This document shows positions 6,798 through 10,081 of a DNA stretch of 10,081 nt, one piece after another. A model generated the notes under the pieces. It was given only the letters and a program-made list of their open reading frames with translations. It did not search any database and was not told the DNA's origin. Made by a program: the position numbers and the translations under genes. This DNA comes from Akkermansia sp. (GTDB lineage: Bacteria > Verrucomicrobiota > Verrucomicrobiia > Verrucomicrobiales > Akkermansiaceae), in contig JAFNWZ010000406.1 of assembly GCA_017379255.1 (NCBI GenBank), positions 1 through 10,081 of the forward strand, read 5' to 3'. Every line of letters begins with the position of its first letter. The stretch's first letter is position 1.

Positions 6798-6870
6798 TAC
6801 CCCCTCGCGGACTCGAACCGCGGACAAATTGATTAAGAGTCAACTGCTCTACCAACTGAGCTAAGGAGGC
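6798..6870 (-). tRNA. tRNA-Lys (anticodon CTT)
   Basis: The 73-base cloverleaf reads GCCTCCT ... AGGGGGT for the acceptor arm (with G-U pairs at 1-72 and 4-69) and a D-arm with TAGCTCAGTTGGTAGAGC. The anticodon arm is GTTGA-CTCTTAA-TCAAT (anticodon CTT) and the T-arm is CGCGG-TTCGAGT-CCGCG. The discriminator base is A; CCA is not encoded. The anticodon reads AAG lysine codons, consistent with a GC-rich genome. It follows tRNA-Thr by 46 bases on the same strand and is probably co-transcribed with it. Confidence 0.97.
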
Positions 6871-6916
6871 ATTATGTCTGTGAGCACCCTGCATCTTGTG
6901 TTCCCTGGAGGAGAGA

Positions 6917-6988
6917 AGCCGCTGGTCAGATTTGAACTGACGACCCACGCATTACGAATGCGTTGCTCTACCCCTGAGCTACAGCGGC
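6917..6988 (-). tRNA. tRNA-Thr (anticodon CGT)
   Basis: The 72-base cloverleaf has acceptor arm GCCGCTG/CAGCGGC, a D-arm with TAGCTCAGGGGTAGAGC, anticodon arm ACGCA-TTCGTAA-TGCGT (anticodon CGT, reading ACG) and T-arm GTCAG-TTCAAAT-CTGAC. The discriminator base is T and CCA is not encoded. It is the first gene of a two-tRNA unit with tRNA-Lys. Confidence 0.97.
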
Positions 6989-7007
6989 AGATGCTGTGTG
7001 CGGCGGC

Positions 7008-7036
7008 AGCTTACCACACGTCGCCCGCCAATGCAA
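7008..7036 (-). promoter_or_regulatory. Candidate promoter of the tRNA-Thr/tRNA-Lys unit
   Basis: On the minus strand, TTGCAT (plus 7031-7036) and TAAGCT (plus 7008-7013) are separated by 17 bases. Each hexamer matches the sigma70 consensus at only three positions. Upstream on that strand lies an A/T-rich tract (plus about 7037-7060) that could act as an UP element, as is common for tRNA promoters. The -10 box ends 19 bases before the mature tRNA-Thr 5' end. Confidence 0.45.
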
Positions 7037-7098
7037 GCCTTTTTTTAGAAAAAAATCATCATTTACTGTTTATTTGCCAGGCGGCCCACATTTTAGAG

Positions 7099-7127
7099 TT
7101 GAATTTTATGTCACTCAGTTATAGAAT
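7099..7127 (+). promoter_or_regulatory. nagB promoter, with -10 box next to the start codon
   Basis: TTGAAT (7099-7104; 4 of 6 to TTGACA) and TAGAAT (7122-7127; 5 of 6 to TATAAT) are spaced by exactly 17 bases. The nagB ATG begins at 7137, only 9 bases after the -10 box, so transcription would start about 2-4 bases before the ATG. The mRNA would have almost no leader and no Shine-Dalgarno. Confidence 0.7.
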
Positions 7128-7136
7128 AGGCGCGCT

Positions 7137-7880
7137 ATGACATACGAAGTTTTCGAAACCAAGGAAGCCGCAGCCAAGAAGCTTGCCGCAGAAGTCGCCG
7201 AACTCATCCGCAGCCGCGCCGCTGAGGGCAAGGGTGTGGTGCTGGGTCTGGCCACTGGTGCCACCCCGCTCCCCTTCTATGCTGAGCTCATCCGCCTGCA
7301 CAAGGAAGAGGGTCTCTCCTTTAAGAACGTGACCACCTTCAACCTGGACGAATACACCGGTCTGCCCCACGAGCATGTGGAGTCCTACTGGTACTTCATG
7401 CACACCAACCTCTTCAACCACATCGACATCCCCGCCGAAAACATCAACCTGCCCTGCGGCACCCTGGCTCCGGAGGAAATCCCCGCCCACTGCGCCGCCT
7501 ACGAGCAGAAGATCAAGGACTGCGGCGGTCTCGACCTCCAGATCCTCGGCATCGGCCGCACCGGCCACATCGGCTTCAACGAACCCGGCTCCGATGACAC
7601 CACCATTACCCGCCAGGTGCACCTCGACGACCTCACCAAGACCGATGCCGCCCCCGCTTTCGGCGGCTTCGAAAACGTGCCCTGCACCGCCATCACCATG
7701 GGTGTGGCCACCATCATGGGCGCCAAGAAGGTGCGCCTCATGGCCTGGGGCGAAAAGAAGGCCTCTATCGTGAACAAGGCCATCAACGGCCCGGTTACCG
7801 TCGATGTAGCCGCCTCCTACCTGCAGAACCACGCCGACGCCAAGTACTTCCTTGACACCCCGGCCGCCGCTGAGCTGTAA
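7137..7880 (+). CDS. nagB: Glucosamine-6-phosphate deaminase
   Basis: This 247-residue cytosolic enzyme converts glucosamine-6-phosphate to fructose-6-phosphate and ammonia, the step that sends amino sugars (for example from mucin or peptidoglycan) into glycolysis. Family motifs are the sugar-phosphate loop LATGATPLPFY (38-48) and FNLDEYTGLP (68-77) with the catalytic base Asp71. GIGRTGHIGFNEPGS (138-152) follows, with ring-opening His144 and Glu149, then GEKKA (205-209). The length is nearer to the short Bacillus-type enzymes (about 242) than to the allosteric E. coli form (266). At the position of E. coli Asp141, in the GxGxDGH motif, this protein has Thr142. The start is fixed by the family N-terminus and the adjoining promoter; no Shine-Dalgarno is present. 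A strong terminator 31 bases after the stop makes it look monocistronic. The family call is firm; exact kinetics and allostery are not inferable. Confidence 0.95.
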   Translation: MTYEVFETKEAAAKKLAAEVAELIRSRAAEGKGVVLGLATGATPLPFYAELIRLHKEEGLSFKNVTTFNLDEYTGLPHEHVESYWYFMHTNLFNHIDIPAENINLPCGTLAPEEIPAHCAAYEQKIKDCGGLDLQILGIGRTGHIGFNEPGSDDTTITRQVHLDDLTKTDAAPAFGGFENVPCTAITMGVATIMGAKKVRLMAWGEKKASIVNKAINGPVTVDVAASYLQNHADAKYFLDTPAAAEL

Positions 7881-7911
7881 AGCCATGCTGCAGAAATAAA
7901 GCAACTTTGCC

Positions 7912-7944
7912 GAGGGGCCGGGCAACACCGGCCCCTCACTTTTT
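7912..7944 (+). terminator. Strong intrinsic terminator after nagB
   Basis: A perfect 10-bp GC-rich stem, GAGGGGCCGG (7912-7921) with CCGGCCCCTC (7928-7937), has a 6-base loop and is followed by TTTTT at 7940-7944. It sits between nagB and hemW and ends only 17 bases before the hemW start codon, so it could also limit read-through into hemW. Confidence 0.92.
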
Positions 7945-7961
7945 CCTCTCCACGCGCGCGC

Positions 7962-9050
7962 ATGCACCTCTATATCCACGTCCCCTTCTGCCACCGCATC
8001 TGCCCGTACTGCGCCTTCTTCAAGCACACCCCGGGCAAGAGCGACATCCGCGGCTATGCGCGCGCCATCGGCCAGGAAGCCCGCCTGCGCCTGCCGCAGG
8101 GGACCACCCCACGCACCATCTACTTCGGCGGCGGCACCCCCAGCATGCTCTCCCCCACCCACCTGGAGCTGCTGGTGGAGGGACTGCGCAGCTGGCTCGA
8201 CCTCTCAGAAGTGCAGGAATGGAGCTTTGAGACCAACCCCGCCACCTTCACCGCCGCCAAAGTGCAGCACTGGCGGCAGCTGGGCATCAACCGCGTCTCC
8301 ATGGGCGTGCAAAGCTTCGACCCCGCCCTGCTCAGGCTGCTGGGGCGCGAACACAGCCCTGCCGATGTAGCAGAAAGCATGGAACTGCTGCGCTCTGCGG
8401 GCATCCCGCAAATCAACATCGACCTCATGTTCTCCCTGCCCGGTCAGACCCCCGCCCAGTGGGAACACACCCTGCGCGCCGCCCTGGCCCTGCAGCCCGA
8501 CCACATCTCCACCTACAACCTCAGCTACGAGGAAGACACCGCCTTCTTCCAGCAATACGGCGCCAGCGCCGGCAATGAGGAAACAGACGTCACCATGTTC
8601 AACATGGCAGATGAGCTCCTTACCGCAGCCGGCTACCGCCACTACGAAATCTCCAACTACGCCCGCCCCGGCTGCGAATCACTCCATAACCTCGCCTGCT
8701 GGCATGGCGAGGATTACTGCGGGCTCGGCCCCGGTGCCGTCGGCACCATGGGCGGCATGCGCTACGCCAACGCTGGCAACACCGCCGCCTACACTGCCGC
8801 CCTGCAAGCAGGAAAACTCCCCCCCGGAGACACCGAACAACTCGACCCCGCCACCCGCCGCACCGAACTGCTCGGCCTCCTGCTCCGCACCGATGAAGGC
8901 CTGCCGCCCCGCTACCTCCGCCCGGAGGACGCCAGCACCCTCACCATGCTCCAGGCAGAAGGCCTGGCCACCCTTACGCCCGACGGCCGCCTGCTCCTCA
9001 CCCGCGCCGGAAGATTAGTGGCCGATGAGATTGCCGTTGCCTTGATGTGA
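7962..9050 (+). CDS. hemW: Radical SAM heme chaperone HemW (oxygen-independent coproporphyrinogen oxidase-like)
   Basis: This 362-residue radical-SAM protein matches HemW, which binds heme and helps insert it into respiratory proteins. It was formerly often annotated as coproporphyrinogen III oxidase. The [4Fe-4S] motif is Cys10-x3-Cys14-x2-Cys17, followed by Ala-Phe. True HemN has a fourth Cys at the Phe position, so HemW is favoured. Next come the SAM-binding GGGTP (56-60), ETNP (90-93), GVQSF (115-119), DLMFSLPGQT (154-163) and the C-terminal HemW region from about 228 (YEISNYARPG, HNLACW, GLGPGA). The family usually has Tyr where ACW has Cys246. The length is usual. The ATG is set by the N-terminal Cys motif; any later Met would remove it. 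No Shine-Dalgarno and no convincing promoter are seen between the nagB terminator and the ATG. Confidence 0.93.
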   Translation: MHLYIHVPFCHRICPYCAFFKHTPGKSDIRGYARAIGQEARLRLPQGTTPRTIYFGGGTPSMLSPTHLELLVEGLRSWLDLSEVQEWSFETNPATFTAAKVQHWRQLGINRVSMGVQSFDPALLRLLGREHSPADVAESMELLRSAGIPQINIDLMFSLPGQTPAQWEHTLRAALALQPDHISTYNLSYEEDTAFFQQYGASAGNEETDVTMFNMADELLTAAGYRHYEISNYARPGCESLHNLACWHGEDYCGLGPGAVGTMGGMRYANAGNTAAYTAALQAGKLPPGDTEQLDPATRRTELLGLLLRTDEGLPPRYLRPEDASTLTMLQAEGLATLTPDGRLLLTRAGRLVADEIAVALM

Positions 9051-9077
9051 TGCCGCCAGGCTTCACACCAAAGCAAC

Positions 9078-9104
9078 ATCCCCACGCGCAGCGTGGGGAT
9101 TTCG
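9078..9104 (+). terminator. First hairpin of array 2 as probable hemW terminator
   Basis: A perfect 10-bp stem (9078-9087 with 9091-9100) begins 28 bases after the hemW stop and is followed by TTTCG. It has the geometry of an intrinsic terminator but a very short T-run. It is the only terminator candidate for hemW. Confidence 0.4.
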
Positions 9105-9190
9105 TCCTTTGCGCAGCAAAGGATTTCATGCACCGCTTGCGGTGCTTTCATACCGCCGCAGGCGGTAATTCATACACTGCGCAGCAGTGT

Positions 9191-9296
9191 AATTCATTGA
9201 GCCCCGTGCCAGCGGGGCGACTCCCCGTAGCCGAGCCGCATCATGCCCCAGCCCCGCCACACCAAAAGTCGGTCGCATTCGCTCCCTCAATGAATT
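9191..9296. repeat. Array 2 core: 84 bp between 11-bp perfect inverted repeats
   Basis: AATTCATTGAG at 9191-9201 is mirrored by CTCAATGAATT at 9286-9296. The 84 bases between them do not follow the hairpin-linker format of the flanks. They hold one stem at the left edge (9201-9207 with 9212-9218, including a G-T pair), a C-rich middle, and GCGAC (9217-9221) that can pair with GTCGC (9272-9276). The linkers on the two sides of this core point in opposite directions. I see no start codon with a ribosome-binding site or any family signal here. Confidence 0.75.
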
Positions 9297-9453
9297 ACAC
9301 GCTTTCGCGTGTATGAAATCCCGCAGTTCCTGCAGGATGAATTGCGGCGTTGCCGCATGAAATCCTTTGCTTTGCAAAGGATGAATTCCGCACGCACAGC
9401 GCGCGGATGTATGCAATCGGCATGAAATGCCGATTGCATAACACAAAACACAC

Positions 9454-9482
9454 TTGCACACGCGTCCTCCATCCGCTATCAT
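9454..9482 (+). promoter_or_regulatory. Candidate promoter of the Sel1-like gene, -10 box next to the ATG
   Basis: TTGCAC (9454-9459) and TATCAT (9477-9482; 5 of 6 to TATAAT) are separated by 17 bases. Only six bases lie between the -10 box and the ATG at 9489, so a normal start site would coincide with the first base of the start codon. It lies just outside the last hairpin of array 2. Confidence 0.55.
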
Positions 9483-9488
9483 ACTACC

Positions 9489-10081
9489 ATGCCTCGAATT
9501 TCCCCCGCCCTCCTTCTTGCCGCGCTGCCCGCAGCAGCCCAGCTCAGCGCCGATGACCAGGCCTTTTCCGCCGCCATCAAAGAATTCCTCCCTCCGCCGG
9601 CCACGGCCATGCCCGCCCCGCCCGTGGTAGAAATCACCTTCACCCCCGATGCCCCCCGCGCAGAAAACACCGCCCCGGAGGCGCACCCCGAGGCCTATGC
9701 CCGCTTCTCCGAGCAGCTTGACGCTATCTTCCAGGCCAACGAATACAACTTCTGCCCCGCCCTGCGCATCATCCTCGAAGCCACCAATGACGAATTTGCC
9801 GTCATGAGCTGGATGGAGAAAGCCGCCGCCGAAGGCAAACCCGCCGCATGCCAGTTCGTGGGCGACCGCAAGCTCACCCGCATTGCGCGCGACCAGGTGC
9901 AATCCCCGGAAATCAAGGCGGCCTATGCCATGGTGCGCAAGGCTGCAGACGCCGGATTCGATGCTGCAAAAATCAACGTGTGCATGTGCATGCAAGGCGG
10001 CATCGGCACGGCAAAGGATGAAGAAGGCGCAAAGAAATCCAACGTTGAAATCATGCGCATTCTTACAGGAACGCTTAAGAT
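9489..10081 (+). CDS. Secreted Sel1-repeat-like protein, 3' end outside window
   Basis: An open frame starts at ATG 9489 and runs off the window (197 complete codons). The N-terminus MPRISPALLLAALPAAAQLS looks like a signal peptide with probable cleavage after AAA or AQL. A Pro/Ala-rich linker follows (about residues 35-66). From about 100 on, repeats of the Sel1 type appear: WMEKAAAEGKPAACQFVGD, then MVRKAADAGFDAAKINVCMCMQGGIG followed by KDEEGAKK. Sel1 repeats are alpha-solenoid units of about 36 residues, usually used for protein-protein contacts, so an envelope or periplasmic scaffold role is likely, but no specific function is visible. Cysteines in the second repeat (CMCM) are unusual. 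There is no Shine-Dalgarno, and a -10 box sits six bases upstream, suggesting a leaderless mRNA. The repeat call is moderately sure; the coding call is strong because the frame is open and has the family-like periodic Ala/Gly pattern. Confidence 0.75.
   Translation, partial: MPRISPALLLAALPAAAQLSADDQAFSAAIKEFLPPPATAMPAPPVVEITFTPDAPRAENTAPEAHPEAYARFSEQLDAIFQANEYNFCPALRIILEATNDEFAVMSWMEKAAAEGKPAACQFVGDRKLTRIARDQVQSPEIKAAYAMVRKAADAGFDAAKINVCMCMQGGIGTAKDEEGAKKSNVEIMRILTGTLK

Larger units (their letters stand above)
9078..9440. repeat. Hairpin array 2: eleven flanking stem-loops around a central core
   Basis: The left half has five stem-loops: 9078-9100 (10 bp, loop GCA), 9105-9123 (8 bp, GCA), 9130-9145 (7 bp, TT), 9151-9167 (7 bp, GCA) and 9173-9191 (8 bp, GCA). 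The right half has six: 9296-9313 (7 bp, TTTC), 9319-9337 (7 of 8, TTC), 9343-9357 (6 bp, GTT), 9362-9382 (9 bp, TTT), 9387-9407 (8 of 9, ACA) and 9410-9440 (14 bp, GAA). Left-half linkers read TTTCAT or ATTCAT; right-half linkers read ATGAAAT or ATGAATT, the inverse. Stem sequences differ from each other, apart from TCCTTTGC, which appears at 9105-9112 and 9363-9370. The block fills the whole gap between hemW and the next gene. It shares the 11-mer GGATTTCGTCC (9097-9107) with array 1, inverted there at 451-461. Confidence 0.88.

Noticed and set aside
9201..9286. IS200/IS605-type or MITE element
   Set aside because: The 11-bp inverted repeats could suggest a miniature transposon, but no target-site duplication or transposase-like end is visible, and the flanks continue as hairpin arrays.
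9078..9440. CRISPR array
   Set aside because: The conserved linkers are only 6-8 bases and the variable parts are palindromes, not spacers of uniform length. The linkers also invert at the core. No cas genes are present.
9126..9995. Minus-strand open frame of 289 codons across array 2 and the Sel1-like gene
   Set aside because: It crosses the hairpin array and runs antisense to a better supported gene with a signal peptide and Sel1-like repeats.

Overview
The window comes from a GC-rich bacterial chromosome (above 60% GC by eye). The organism is most likely a Verrucomicrobiota member of the Akkermansiaceae type. This rests on the glucosamine-6-phosphate deaminase sequence, an integrase whose HxxR motif has lost its first His, the absence of tRNA-encoded CCA, and the style of intergenic hairpin arrays. 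It is an inference, not a database match.

Layout. At 3-230 (+) is the 3' end of a tyrosine recombinase. It is followed at 295-523 by an array of short hairpins that runs into the last codons of the next gene. From 6648 down to 512 (- strand) lies a tightly packed operon for a YejABE/Opp-type peptide importer: permease yejB, permease yejE, a yejA-like solute-binding lipoprotein and an oppD-type ATPase. Overlaps or gaps are 1-4, 10 and 4 bases. The usual second ATPase (OppF) is absent, and the hairpin array and recombinase end stand where it would be expected. Both permeases carry about 100-residue insertions relative to the usual family, and the one in YejE looks like MORN_2/YwqK repeats. Upstream of the operon, also on the minus strand, are tRNA-Thr(CGT) and tRNA-Lys(CTT), ended by an intrinsic terminator at 6759-6793.

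On the plus strand, nagB (7137-7880) has a clear sigma70-like promoter whose -10 box ends only 9 bases before the ATG. A strong terminator follows it, then hemW (7962-9050), a radical-SAM heme chaperone. A second, larger hairpin array at 9078-9440 is organised around an 84-bp core flanked by an 11-bp perfect inverted repeat. After it begins a secreted Sel1-repeat-like protein (9489 to the window end), again with a -10 box immediately upstream of its ATG.

How it works together. The importer would bring oligopeptides across the inner membrane. NagB feeds amino-sugar carbon into glycolysis, and HemW handles heme. These are housekeeping or nutritional functions with no evident common pathway.

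The least explained content is the two hairpin arrays. Both use stems of unrelated sequence, mostly with 3-nt loops, joined by short linkers that are direct repeats within each half and inverted between halves. They share the 11-mer GGACGAAATCC in opposite orientation, so I treat them as one family. I do not recognise it as a named element.
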